NCBI GenBank assembly: GCA_005765155.1
Contig: VCCP01000003.1
Location: 5,022,001-5,086,000 of the forward strand
Direction: 5' to 3'
Origin: Zelopaecilomyces penicillatus
Taxonomy: Eukaryota > Ascomycota > Sordariomycetes > Hypocreales > Pseudodiploosporaceae
DNA: 64,000 bases
The notes under the pieces are model-generated. The model worked only from the letters and a program-made list of their open reading frames with translations. It searched no databases and was not told the DNA's origin. A program made the position numbers and the translations under genes. Below are positions 1 to 11,707 of the stretch, one piece after another (positions within the stretch are counted from its first letter, which is position 1; every line of letters begins with the position of its first letter).

Positions 1-3000
1 TTGTCCCTTGCCTGGTCAGGTCTTGGCTTGATGGGTAGGCTTTTTTCCTGTCTGGGCATTGATAAGCGCTTTGCCGGCAATTGCCATGTCCAATATCGTG
101 GGTGTGCACAGCGAAGCTATTCCGTGGAAGCGAGCGGGAAGCCATGCAGGACAATCAGGCAGACAAAGGAACATCACTTGCCTATTTCAAGCATGGTTCA
201 TAATGTCTCTTATGATATCCATCCAGTCAATTTTGCCAGCCAAAGACGCCCATGAAGACGCCCACCAAGCAGCCACGGAGGATGGTGATGTTTGGTGCGA
301 ATCGGTGTGGTGTGCTGGGGGGGTGTGAATTGCGCATGTGGACCACCACGACGGCGAATCTGCCCCCTTCTAGAACCTCTGCTCGCAGCTGTTAGGGCGC
401 TTCTAGCGCCGGGTTAGGCTGACGAGAAACAGCTTAGCTCGTCTGGGCACGTCCTAGGCTCGCCCCAATGACACCCTCTCCCAGGGATGTCCAGGGATGG
501 CTAGGATCGCTAGAGATAAAGCAGAGCACCAGGCGAAAAGCAGAATAGCTCCAGCGTTGATCCCCTGAAGGATCCCCTCCATCTGGAAAAGTCCCCCATA
601 ACAACAGCAGAGCGCCAAGCCGTGGCTGCGCCCCTCGCATCGCCGGCCGTCGGTACGCAGCAGCAACGCATGTGGTCGCTAGGCTGGGCTGCCTGCTCTT
701 GCGCGGGCGTCGACACATAGCAAATGCTGCCGCCAAAATGCACGGCATATTAATCCTCGTACTGGAAACACCTTGGCGACGCTGTGGTCCCCAGGAGGAG
801 AATAAGGAACCGGTGCCAGTGTCAAACTCGACTTTGGCCTTTCCGGCTCGCTCGACCACCCAATAGGATGTTGATAAAGCATTCAAGCAGAAAATCTGAT
901 TGACCTTATCAGCAACGTCGACGTAGATCCCCTCCCCCAGGTTTTATGCGTATCTATCTCGACAACCACAGTGTCGCTGTTACGCCGCCATCCGTACGTA
1001 CCCGAGAGCACAGACACGGTCCAGGACGCTCAACCGTTTACGGTTACTTGGTCCCATTTGTGCCCGTGCTTGCAGCAAAAATCGGAGGAGGGTCGAAAGG
1101 CTCAGGAAAAGGAAGAGAGATACGCCGAAGCTTGGCAGCGTTGGTCCTCCGAATGGCCCAGTTTTTGTATTCCATTCTGCTGACCTCTTTGACAGAGCCA
1201 AGACGTGGGGGAAATTGGATGAGACATAAACAACCCGACCCAGCAGAAGCACGAGCACGAGCACAAGCAACGCGCGTGGGTTGTGAGGACAAAAAAAAAA
1301 CGGGGACGACAAAAGCCAAGCAAGCAGAGGCATGGGGAAAATCCTACCATAGAGGCAGGGAAGGTGACAAAACACGTTTGACGCGGGGTTTGGAAACAAA
1401 AAAATTGACACAGCGAAAACGTTGAGGCAGCTGACAAATACGGCACTGCAGAATGCTGCTCACGGGAACAAGATAGCCAAAAAGAAAATGCGGCGAGAAT
1501 ACGCCTGCGCAGTTGTCCTTTGGCTAGGCAGACTCTCGATTCGATGATGCTTTGATATGGTCCGAATGTCTCTGGAATGTTTCCTGGGTGCACCAAAAGC
1601 CTGGGCTGCTTGATGTGACGATGCCGTGTTCGCTAATTACAGTGCAATTGGTTGCATACCCGCAGCCCATTCAGCGCAACGCAGCTGCTGTAAGGCTCTG
1701 CCAACAGGTGGTTGCACTGCAGTATGCGGGTATTTACTAGCTGTGGTGCTCGCCATCTGGGTTAAGTAGCGCCCGTGATTAGACTTTCCCACAGTGGTTG
1801 TCTTGCCATCGTCTCCCCAGTGCTGGGCTGCGTGTTGCAGCCAACGGCGTGTCGAGGTTGCATTTCTTCTTTCTCTTTTTCCCTCTCATCTTGTGTCTTT
1901 CCACAGCCCACGCAGAGGCAAATCCACACTCACACACACACCCACACCCACCAGTTCAATCCCTGTACGGCGAGCTCAAGGAGGGGGTGTGTCTTTTGCT
2001 ATCGAACTGCTGTGCTTGGAGCTGGAGAGGCATTGAAGTCCTCGCAAAGAAAACATGGGCCAGCAAATGCACTCAGGTTTGTCATGCCGTTCGCTCTGCA
2101 GCACCGCTAAGAGCCGTCAGACGGGATCTATTTCAGCTTGCTCAGCACTTAGAGTTGCAAAACACCATCTAACCCACCTGTTCTAGTACTCGGTACCGTC
2201 CAACCATCCAAGTCCATCAACATGCCTCCGCTTCCCTCGACATAATTACCAGCTCAACGGTCCCTTGTTCGCCGTCACATCACTCCGCGTATCTCCTCTC
2301 CACAGAGATGCCTCGGGGGACTAGAACTGGAGGGCGGAGTCTGCCAGTTAGTTGGTTTCTCCCCCATAGCCAATGCCCAGATACGGCATGGGTGCGCCTT
2401 GGCTCACAAGTCTGAAGCGGACAGAGCCAGCAGGCCCAGAGCTAGAGCCGGAAATGGGACCACAACGTGCGGCAACGCCGTGTAGCTCTGTTCGTTCGGG
2501 GCGCCACACCGGGGAAGATCCCAAGTGGTGATTGTGAGGTGTCCAGACAAGCCCGGGTCAGGCAGTTGACCCCTGTCTAACCAGGCGTCCACGCCCCTTC
2601 AACCCTTGTCCATCAGATTCAGCCCCCAGATAGCTCAGATATCCACTAGCCTAAACTAGCCCTCCTCCAGCAAAGAGAACCTGGAGAGTGGATGGGGTGG
2701 GTGAGCAAGGTGAGTGAGATACAGGGATGCGCGCGCGCGTGTGAGCGAGAGAGAACGAGAAACAGAGATACAGGGAGAGACGGAGTGAGACATGGGGGCG
2801 TGTCGTTATGTGCAACCCCAACGGTCCCCTCATCGTATGGTATGTGAAGACGCGAGTTTAAATATGAACTGACGAGGCTGCCACCCTCGCAAGCTTTGTT
2901 CCCTCCTCCGTCCCTCTCCCTCATTATCCTCTTTCAATTCTTCCTCCTCCTCCCGTCCACGTCTCGTTGTTCGCGGCGGTGTTCAACAAGGCCAGAGGAA

Positions 3001-3058
3001 CCCATACCGTATAGGCTGCCGACAATCATCTTCACAAACAAACAGCAATCCTACAACA
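1..3058. other. Gene-free left flank and permease 5' region
   Basis: I found no convincing gene here. The open frames present are short, overlap on both strands and lack a recognisable family or plausible splice structure. The last 160 bases before the permease start are pyrimidine-rich (roughly 2885-2965, mostly C and T on this strand), as is common in promoters and 5' leaders of highly expressed filamentous-fungal genes. A purine-rich simple tract lies at about 2725-2790. Any function beyond promoter and leader of the downstream permease is inference. Confidence 0.5.
1924..1952. repeat. CA-rich simple repeat
   Basis: A short imperfect (CA)n tract with interspersed CCCA units, in non-coding DNA. 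It is an ordinary microsatellite-like stretch, too short and irregular for a telomeric array. Confidence 0.7.
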
Positions 3059-4999
3059 ATGAGCGACAACTCCGGGCTCTACGCCCACGATGGCAAGTCC
3101 AGCCCCATGGGTGGAGATGCCGAAAAGGGCAGCACACACCAGGGTGGCCATGAGCACGTTCGCATCCGTGGTCTCGAGACATCTCCCGAAACGTCGCTGC
3201 ACCGCGCTCTCAAGGCCCGTCAGATTAGTATGATTGCCATCGGTGGTGCTCTGGGAACTGGTCTCATTGTCGGTACTGGTAAGGCACTTGCCCAGGCCGG
3301 TCCAGGTTCTCTCTTCATCAGCTACGCCTTCGTCGGACTCATCGTCTTCGGTGTCATGGCCGGAATGGGCGAGATGGCTGCATGGATCCCCCTCAGCTCA
3401 GGCTTTACTGGTTATGCGACTCGCTACTGTCATCCCTCTCTGGGCTTTGCGCTCGGTTGGACGTAAGTACTGTCTTTTTTCATGATTGATATGCGATATC
3501 AATCCTGTATAGAAAAGTATCATCAATCTAACAAAGCATTAGCTACTGGCTCAAATATGTTATCATCACCCCTAATCAGCTCACTGCCGCCGCCCTCGTC
3601 ATCCAGTACTGGGTGCCGCGTGAAAAGGTCAACCCGGGTGTCTTCATCGCCATCTTCCTCGTCGCCATCTTTTCCATCAATTACTTTGGTGGTATTCGTT
3701 TCTTCGGCGAGTTCGAGTTTTGGCTGTCGTCTTTCAAGGTCATCGTCATTGTTGGCATAATCATCTTCTCCCTCATCATGGCCGTTGGTGGTGGCCCTAC
3801 TGGCGATGCCCCCGGCTTCCGCTACTGGAGTAACCCTGGTGCTTTCGCTGAATCGTACGCCAAGGGCGCGCTCGGCAAGTTCTTGGGCTTCTGGTCCGTC
3901 ATGGTCAATGCTACCTTTGCATATCTTGGCACCGAGCTGGTCGGTGTCACGAGCGCCGAGGCTGCTTCTCCTCGCAGGTCAATTCCTAAGGGTAAGTGCT
4001 TTCTAATGTCTTTGGAACGTTCCAAAGAAAACAATACTAATCAGTCCCACAGCCATCAAGCTCACTTTCTACCGTATCCTGTTTTTCTACGTCCTCAGTG
4101 TCCTTCTTGTCGGCATGCTCGTTCCTTACAACTCCAAGGATCTCGCTTTTGCCAACAAGGCCACCACCGGAGCCAGCGCCAGTCCCTTCGTCGTCGCTGC
4201 TCAGATCGCTGGTGTCAAGGTTCTGCCTCACATCATCAACGCCTGTATCTGCGTCTTCGTCTTCTCTGCCTCCAACTCCGATCTCTACATTGCCAGCCGA
4301 ACCCTTTACGGTCTTGCTTCTGATGAGTCTGCTCCCGCCATCTTCAAGCGCACTGATAGCCGCGGTGTGCCCGTCCCTGCACTGCTGCTTGCCACTCTGC
4401 TTGCCTGCCTGGCTTTCATGAACGTTAGCGATGACAGCAAACTGGTAAGTCAAATGCCTGGCTTCTACGGAAACAAGCCTAGAAGAAAAAAATGAGAGCA
4501 AAATTGAACTAACAATACAACCTAGGTTTTTGGATACTTTGTCAACCTCACCACAGTCTTCGGTCTGCTCTCCTGGGTCTCCATCCTCGTTGCCCATCTC
4601 TACTTCGTCCGCGCACGCAAGGCCCAAAACATTCCAGAGAGCGAGTTTGCCTACATCGCGCCTCAGGGGTTCTGGGGTTCTGCCATCTGCCTCTTCTTCT
4701 GCATCCTTATCTGCCTCACTAAGAACTTCAATGTTTTCATCCACAAGGATGGAGTGGACTTTGACTACAAGAGCTTCATCACGGGATACCTCGGTATCCC
4801 CATCTATCTTATCCTCATCTTCGGCCACATGTGGTATACCGGCAGCCGCGCCGTTCAACCCCATGAGGCCGACTTCTTCAGTGGCAAGGACATCATCGAC
4901 AAGCAGGAGATTGACTATGCTGAGATGGAGCGCATCAAGGGCGAGAACAGCACGGGAATGCGCAAGTTCTACTACACCTATGTCTCATGGCTGTTTTAA
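3059..4999 (+). CDS. Amino acid permease, Dip5-like
   Basis: Exons 3059-3462, 3543-3991, 4053-4444 and 4526-4999 join in frame (all introns GT-AG) to give 572 residues, the usual length for fungal YAT-family amino acid permeases of the plasma membrane. A hydrophilic N-terminus of about 50 residues is followed by about twelve hydrophobic segments. The first carries the family signature IGGALGTGL (near residue 61). Later segments include the conserved TSAEAASPRRSIPKA loop and the SASNSDLYIASRTLY stretch. The cytosolic tail after the last segment starts at HMWYTGSRAV. These features point to the dicarboxylic amino acid (Dip5) branch, which imports glutamate and aspartate by proton symport; the exact substrate is inferred from family likeness. 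The ATG at 3059 follows an A-rich context (ACAACA) and is the first in the exon. Confidence 0.93.
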
Positions 5000-7286
5000 T
5001 GATCCTTTTCTATTATTTTATTTTTCTTCCTACCCCTCCTATACCCTCAATGTGCCACAGGCACTTTATGTATCATTGAAATGACCAAATACATATGAAT
5101 GTCTAAATTTTCAAGCCATGACAGTTCTATGAACATCAAGCGCCTTTTTTCCCGTGATGTTACTTTCTCATGAAAGAGCCTGTGTAGGTAGTGCTGTTGG
5201 GTTCGTCTAGCATTCATTCGGCCAAGGCTTTATTTCCAGCCACCAGATGTAAGTGTCCAAGATTTTTTGAGAGGCTTTGGGCGCTGACCCGAATACTCTC
5301 ACATGATCAGTTTGACATGAGCCTATCCCGGCAAGTCCGAAATGTTATTATGCCTTGGCGTTTTTCCATCCATCACTACACGTCGGGGAAGCGTACAGTA
5401 ATTTGTTTTTGTTTCTCAAATCCTCCCTCTCTCCTTTTATTAAGTCAAACTGTATTAGTCGATAGAGATTCTTCCCTAGCTAAAGCAAGCTACATCACTC
5501 ATCATCCAGCTTCCCGCTAATAATTGAGCGCTTGTAAATAGGGTGGTGGAGAATATAACTCGTTAACGAAGAGAAGTAACTCAGTCACTGAAATGGGGCA
5601 AGTCTGAGAACTGTCAACCTCTAAAGGGCTAAATCAATGCGCCCAGAATAAAGCAAACTGTATGTTGTAGGCTAGACGGAATCTGTATTTTTTTTACAGT
5701 AATCGTTTGACTTGACTTAGGGGCAGGTAGTACGGATGAACATTGAATATTTGAAAACAGGCTCAGCATGGAGCTTTTAAAAGTTACAAAAACGTAACAG
5801 AAGGCTTGACTGGTATCTGACATGATGGTTCTGGTCATGTAAGTTACATCAGGGGTTTGGTTGGAAGTGGCTTTTGATCACTGGCAAAATATGAAATATT
5901 CCAGCTATTTAGTGGACATATCAATAATCAATTCTTGTGACAAGCATTTTGATCGCCATCACTCACCGTAATGCTTACAAGTTTACTCTAGGGTGGATGT
6001 TGTGGTTTCTTGACACTTGCTGGTATGGAATAGAGCAAACTCACACAAAGTCAACAAGTTCCACATCCCTCTCAAACCTTCGGGCCATTAATGATAAGAA
6101 AGTAGTTGGGTGGAATTAATGTGGTTTTCTACATGTACTTGTCATTCGAGGTGGTGTACTCCCTCCCCTTGAGCCTCAATATCTGCTTTAGGTTGTCACC
6201 GAAACTTCATAGATTTCAGCCCAACCCACCAAACAATCACTTCGCCACACACTCGACATCACAATATTTCCTACCGATGCTATCCTCTGTTCTCCCAGAT
6301 CCATAACATTTTGTTGAATCATTGTGAGCCACACAGTTAAATCAGCACATGTGTTTATTACGCAATTTTGTTATGCCGAGCGAACGAGCCGAGCAGACGA
6401 AAAAGCCCGGTTATTCAAGGGTAGGCTGTACGTAGTAGGCCAAGATGATGGGATAATGCCGCGTTCAACCCCCTCCCTGCTCGACTTGTCCGGGCCGGCA
6501 TCCGGGAATTGCAATTTCTCTTCTGCGTCCCATGGATTGATTGTCTAGAATGGGTTTGCGTCCGGAACTAAATTTCATTATATTTAGAGGCAGTCGTGGG
6601 CGTGCCTCGCGATAGCCGACGTCCAGACCGTAATTGAAGCAGAATTCAAGCATGTGATTTCGCTTTAACAAATGACGAGCAAGCCGTCCACGTCACATCT
6701 ATCGACCTTCTAAGTCTAGTTTCTAGATTAATTAGCATTCACTCGGTAAATAGTCTGAGATTGCCATGTGAGAAAGATCGAAAATATAATCTCTTGTCAT
6801 ACAATGTACAAGATCTAAGTATAAGTTCTATAAAAGAGTCTATCTCAGAGACCAGGCTCTATCACCGTGCGTGGTCTCGTCTGATGTCTCTTCTTTCCCT
6901 TTCCAGATGCTGCTCTTCTTCTTCAAACAGAAACTGGGGAATGATGTTTTAAAAAAACAAAACAAAAAAACAATGGATATTTCCCTTCCAACTTTTTGCG
7001 TGTCTCTTTCTCTCATTCAAAAACGCATCGCCTTTTGCTTTCTTTTGTATAACCACCCAACCTCCCAAAAAACGCCGAGCCGACGCTGCAAAAGAAAATG
7101 CCAAATGCCTCGTCCAGCCGAGTTGCGCCATGTAAAAGAACAAAAAAAAAAAACCTGAACAAGAAAAATCGTAAAACTGGCTGAAATTTAAATCGGAATT
7201 AAGCGGGGCGGAGGAGGGTGTTGTTGTTGTTTAGAGATTTGAGATTTGAGGTTGATGTTCGTTGGGCTGATATCTTAGGCTTCCGG
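5000..7286. other. Intergenic, AT-rich, no gene seen
   Basis: This 2.3-kb spacer lies between the permease 3' end and the 3' end of the PRELI-domain gene, so it holds two converging 3' flanks. It is more AT-rich than its neighbours. Only short unrelated open frames occur, with no recognisable domain, tRNA or repeat. A-rich runs near 6950-6975 and 7140-7155 lie close to the expected 3' untranslated end of the minus-strand gene. Confidence 0.5.
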
Positions 7287-7856
7287 TTACGCAATCATCA
7301 TCTTCTGTTTTTGCAGCAGCCTCTCCTCGGCAAAGACAATTCGGCTCATCTCTAATACACGCTCAAAGCCCTCTCGGCCCTTGATAGCGTTCTCCTTGAA
7401 GCGGGTGACCATGACATCCTCAATGCTATTCTTGATTTTCTGCCAGCCGCCGCAAAGAGCAGTTATCCTGGCGCTCTGCAGGAACTGTGTCTTGTTATCG
7501 GCAAAAGGCCGGTAGACGACCTCCTCTTGCACGCGGACGAGGTTGCTCCATGTCAGGTTTTGGCTGACCATGGTCACGGTCTTGTTTTGGGGGTCGACAT
7601 AGCTGGCCTCGAACATGAAGCTCTCATCCGAGGTGGCGCCGAGGATCCTCTTGATCCACTCGGGCGCAGCTTGTTTGCAGGTGATGAGGCGTTCGGTCCG
7701 TAGAATGCCAGTGGCGGCGTCGACTTCCCGCGACAGCGTGTCGACGGCAATAACATGTTCAGATTTGTTGTTCCATGGCCCGTACTTTTGCCAGTTGGCG
7801 GTGGAAACCTCTTCCCAGGAGTAGTTGAAGGTGACAGTGTTGGAGAAGACCTTCAT
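7287..7856 (-). CDS. PRELI/MSF1-domain mitochondrial lipid transfer protein, Ups2-type
   Basis: A single-exon gene of 189 residues, nearly all of it the PRELI/MSF1 domain. The protein opens MKVFSNTVTFNYSWEEV and continues with NWQKYGPWNNKSEHVIAVD and TERLITCKQAAPEWI. This layout matches yeast Ups2/Ups3 better than Ups1. In yeast these proteins act in the mitochondrial intermembrane space with Mdm35, move phospholipid between the two membranes and affect phosphatidylethanolamine and cardiolipin levels. That role is family knowledge; the sequence shows only the domain. The start is fixed by the conserved MK-x-F opening, and no in-frame ATG lies farther upstream. The C-terminus adds a basic helix (RLLQKQKMM). 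Confidence 0.92.
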   Translation of the reverse strand: MKVFSNTVTFNYSWEEVSTANWQKYGPWNNKSEHVIAVDTLSREVDAATGILRTERLITCKQAAPEWIKRILGATSDESFMFEASYVDPQNKTVTMVSQNLTWSNLVRVQEEVVYRPFADNKTQFLQSARITALCGGWQKIKNSIEDVMVTRFKENAIKGREGFERVLEMSRIVFAEERLLQKQKMMIA

Positions 7857-9157
7857 GTTGCCAAGGGAAAGCAGAGAGGTGTGTAGGAGGGAGGGGGAAA
7901 TGGGCAAAGGGCAGATTGAGGCCCCGAGATTGGTGATATTAGGAGGCGGTGGTTGGGAGAGACGCAAGTTCTGTCAAGTCGAAAGAGCGTTTGCTCGTGA
8001 TCGCGTGCTTTTCAGGGTCGGTGTAGCGAACAGCGTTCGTGTGCAGCGGTCTCTCGTTGCTGCTGCTTGCTGCCGCAATGAAAAAAAAAAGAATGTCGTC
8101 GAATACAGACTCCTTTTTCTAGCGAATGCTAACCAAATGGCACTCGGAGTCAAACAACAATTTGGTCGTGGGTATCGTTGGGCGGATTGGATCAGCGGCA
8201 GAGATGGGAAAAAAAAGATGGAGTCGAGATTGGGGGGGGTTGGATAATGGAGAGCGGGCTTTTCTGTTAGGGGAGGAGATAAGAGAAAATGCCAGCCTAA
8301 GTCATGGTGCAGAAAATATGACTACATGTGAACGACATCGGAAACCCGGCCACTCTCGGGGAAAAGCTTTTCTGCTGCTCCCCCCTACGCCCAAGTCTCT
8401 CACTAGCTTTTTTCTTCTTCTTCCCTTTTTTGCCGTGGCTATGTAATTCTTTTTTGCCCTTGAATTCACGAAGCTTCTATGCCGTATCGGGAACCCTTTA
8501 GTGCAGATCGGGCTAAGCGTGGCGAACAGCGCGAGAAACCCTCGGGATCGCAACGACGGCAGCCTGAGCGCTGATTGGCCTCGGGGTTGCGGGATGGAGA
8601 CGTTCCCCGTGCTCACACCGTTGATCCGTGGGTTCGAACTTGCGCCAGGCCAGCTTATCAGTTCCACTAACTGGGTTCCTTACAAGCTTTTGGTCTGGTG
8701 CCCAAATGCCTCTTTTGAACGAGCTTGGTGGTGGTTGGTTGGTTGGTTGGCTGGCTGGGTGGTGGGTGGTTGGTGAGTGGCGACCTCCGCCTTTCTTTTT
8801 GGGCAGCGATCAATCCCGACAATGCCAAATTGCCATCGGGGATTCTCGATTGGTGACAATAATTGGGCATTCTCCTTTTTTTTGCTCTTCCCGTAGTGCG
8901 GGGATACCCCCCGATTTCGATTTCAGGATACCATTGGTAATCTGGATATCGAGAGCAATGGACCCCGGATTCTGTAGTGGAAGTAGGTACCTAATTAGTA
9001 GCTCGTCATGTGATGAGTAGCAAGGTGCTCTTGTCGAGAGAAGGCTTTTATTCAATTTTTATTTATTTAAAATTTTTGTTTATTTAATGGACGCTTGGAA
9101 AAATTAATCAGCTTTAGCAGAGACTTTTTTTTCCATGTTCCCATCTCGCAACTGCAT
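7857..9157. other. Intergenic between PRELI gene and MetAP2
   Basis: This 1.3-kb spacer holds the promoter side of the PRELI-domain gene and the 3' flank of the methionine aminopeptidase gene, both on the minus strand. It contains homopolymer-rich stretches, a GGTT microsatellite (listed separately) and an AT-rich end near 9050-9090. I see no gene. A GGTTCGAAC string near 8630 is not part of a tRNA fold. Confidence 0.5.
8724..8780. repeat. GGTT/GGGT simple repeat
   Basis: An imperfect tandem run of GGTT and GGCT/GGGT units covering nearly 60 bases in non-coding DNA upstream of the PRELI-domain gene. It is G-rich on the plus strand and could form non-B structure, but nothing else suggests function. 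Confidence 0.75.
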
Positions 9158-10791
9158 CTAGTAATCTTCACCACGGCTAATAACTTCCTTCACCGTTGGT
9201 CGGATAAGAATAGTCTAGAAGAGAAAGAGAGAAAAAAGACATGTTCGTTAGCTAGTGAACGCCTAAGAGCCAATAGATCCAGCCATTGGAAGCAGGGAGG
9301 TTTTTTTAAGAGAGTCAACTTACATGCTCGAATTGAGCGGTGTACGAGCCCTTCTTATCAACCAAGGGCGGGTACGCCTCTACAACTCCGTTGTTCACTA
9401 GACTGTTCAACTAAGAAGGGGCCCAAATGTCAGTACACATTCATTCCTTGTAAAATCGGAGGTTGGGGAGGGGAGAAAATCCCGAAAGGGGAATAGAGGG
9501 CAAAAAATATCTTACTCCAAGTAGGTATTTCTCCTGACCAAGACGGTCGAGGTACCGTCGACAGAACGGCAGAGTGCCAAAGTTCTTGTTAATCACGCTG
9601 AGCAACGACTTGGCCGAGCTCAAACGAAGATCCACGTGCTGCACATCCGTGCTCTTGGCATAGTGCGAAACTTCCATGTCATCTCTGACATATCCGTTAC
9701 CCGTGCTGCCAAAGGTCTCAATGGCAAACACATCTCCTTCCTCCATCTTGGTCTGGTCCTCCGTCTTGACAATGGGCACCGCCTTGGTCCCGTGGATGCT
9801 GTACGGCAGGATATTGTGGCCTGTGAGGTTGCGGATGCTCTTAATGGGGTACGTGGTGCCGTCAATCTCCACCTCGAAGCTCTCCATAGTTTCCTGGATG
9901 ACCCCGCCGATCTCTCCCACGCGGGCATCGATGCCCGCCTCACGCACTCCGGCATTGGTGGCCTCCTTGACAGCCTGGAGCAGGTTGTCGTACTTGTTTT
10001 CGAAAGCCACGGTAAAGGCCGAGTCAACAATTCGTCCTCTGACGTGAACTCCGAAATCGACCTTCATGACATCACCCTGTTGCAGAACCATCTTGTTTCC
10101 GGCGTTGGGGGTGTAATGAGCAGCGCAGTGGTTCAAGCTGAGGCCGCACGGGAAACCCATGCCTGCGAGCAAAGCATCTCCCTCGGCCACGCCTTGATGG
10201 CCGGTAAGAGCCCTGACACTGTCCTCGATATTCTCCGCAATCTCTGTCAGAGTCTGGCCGGGCCTGATCGTCTTGCGCGCATACTGTCGCACCTGGCGAT
10301 GGATCTCTGCAGCCTCTCGGTAGTCGGTAAGGAAATCACTGTTGAGGTTGTCCAAGTGGCGTTTCTCTTCATCCGTAGTTCTGTAGCGGTTCTCGTCCGT
10401 GTATTCAACCTCCTCGCCCACAGGGTAGTTCTTGTTGGGGAACAGCTGGCTCATTAGGACGCGCGGAGGCTCCGTCTGGCTGGTAGGTGTCTTCTTCTTC
10501 TTCTTGGGCTTTCTCTTCTTCTTCTTCTTGGTTGCGCCGCCAGCGGCGAGAGCGTTATCGTCAGCCTCGTCATCTGAATCTTCGCCATCGTGCGCATCGT
10601 CATCACCACCAGCCGAGGCGGGGTTCACGGCCTTGCCGTTTGCATCAGTGCCTTCGGCCACTTGAGGAACAAGTCAGTGGGATTGTTCAAAGACGGGGGG
10701 TATGCATGCGCTCCAATGGAACTAGTCAAGAAATATTATAAGCCATACCTTTGAGCTCCTTGAGAGCTTCTGTAGGGACTTGAGCTGCCAT
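9158..10791 (-). CDS. MAP2: Methionine aminopeptidase 2
   Basis: Four exons (10749-10791, 9516-10660, 9324-9410, 9158-9214) join in frame through GT-AG introns to 443 residues, normal for MetAP2. The enzyme removes the initiator methionine from nascent cytosolic proteins. The N-terminus has an acidic run (DDDAHDGEDSDDEADD) followed by two lysine blocks near residues 58-72, the ribosome/eIF2-associated extension typical of type 2. The catalytic pita-bread fold shows all five metal ligands: Asp in KVDFGVHV, Asp in GRIVDSAF, His in NLTGHNI, Glu in FAIETFGS and Glu in AQFEH. The last ligand sits at the very end of exon 3. The ATG at 10791 was chosen because its 43-base exon restores the expected MAAQVPTEAL opening. 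Confidence 0.95.
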
Positions 10792-11707
10792 CTTGGCCAA
10801 CTTCCAGAGTATGCAGATGTGGGTGTCCAAGACGAAAATTCATGTGGACTGGTACATATTTTTGGCGGGGCATACTTGGTGCAGTTCGTACCCATGCGCC
10901 AAGTCCTTCTCGAAGCCTTCACTATGCACGCACAGTGCGATCTTTATAGCAGTTGGACTGAGAGTGGGAGAATGGAGCATTCGAAAGGAAGCCCATTCAT
11001 TAAGTTCCTCATATCTTTGGATAATACCATCTCTCAACCTAGTGGGAAGTAACAATGCAATTTGATCAGTGATTACACGGCTCTCCGACAGCAATTGTCA
11101 TAATGGCTGGCCACAGTAAAAAAAGATCGGATTGAGCCGTCACACACCTGTGCTCGGATAGGTTCGGCCTAAAAATATGAGGTCAGGCCAAGATAAGTTA
11201 TGGATTGATCTGCTTGAACATGATAAATCGGATGAATTGAGAAACATGCCAAATAGTGATGCACATTAGTCTCGTTGCATTCCATGGGCATCCCTTTATT
11301 ACCTATTACGCAGACCTCAAGTGAGGGGGATGACAATGAGGCAATGGTAGGTATATGTACTCCTGTATGGATACTCTGGAATCTTCAAGCACAAGGCTGC
11401 CAGGAGGTATGAGTCCAGATGAAGCAAAAGATGAAGAATCATTTATAGAAATATGCATAACTTTATTGTTACTGTGTACAAGAATCAGCCCCGAAAACGC
11501 CTGGCACCTCATCAGAGAGGTTCATGTCGACATCATAGTTTATCCATTCCTCCATGTTCCTGTGCCGTGAAAAGGGGGTATAGTAAAAGTAGAATCCAAA
11601 AGCACCCAAAAGGAAACCCAAGGTTCCATACCACCAAAAAAGAAAACTTGCTTCGCTGATCGTCTTGGGAAGATACAAGGCGGCGCTATGCTGAAACTTG
11701 AAGAGAT
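10792..11707. other. Intergenic with unexplained open frame next to CHS
   Basis: The spacer is the MetAP2 promoter plus the 3' flank of the chitin synthase gene, both on the minus strand. On the minus strand an open frame without an ATG runs from an acceptor-like TTTCAG at about 11691 to a stop at 11469. It has several tryptophans, one hydrophobic segment and ordinary-looking codons. I could not connect it to a gene, so it is reported only as a finding. Nothing else is evident. Confidence 0.4.

Noticed and set aside
434..886. 150-codon minus-strand frame at the left end
   Set aside because: No domain or splice support, with competing frames on both strands over the same bases.
1924..1952. 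CA-rich tract as telomeric or subtelomeric repeat
   Set aside because: Too short and irregular, and not the fungal TTAGGG unit.
1..3058. Several GATA-like sites upstream of the permease, suggesting nitrogen control
   Set aside because: The number of HGATAR matches is no more than expected by chance in 3 kb.
4037..4864. 275-codon frame antisense to the permease
   Set aside because: It reads across permease introns and exons; the permease is secure.
8600..8680. GGTTCGAAC string like a tRNA B box
   Set aside because: No A box at the right distance and no cloverleaf stems can be drawn around it.
9636..10457. 273-codon frame antisense to MetAP2
   Set aside because: It mirrors the well-supported MetAP2 exon in another frame and has no domain of its own.
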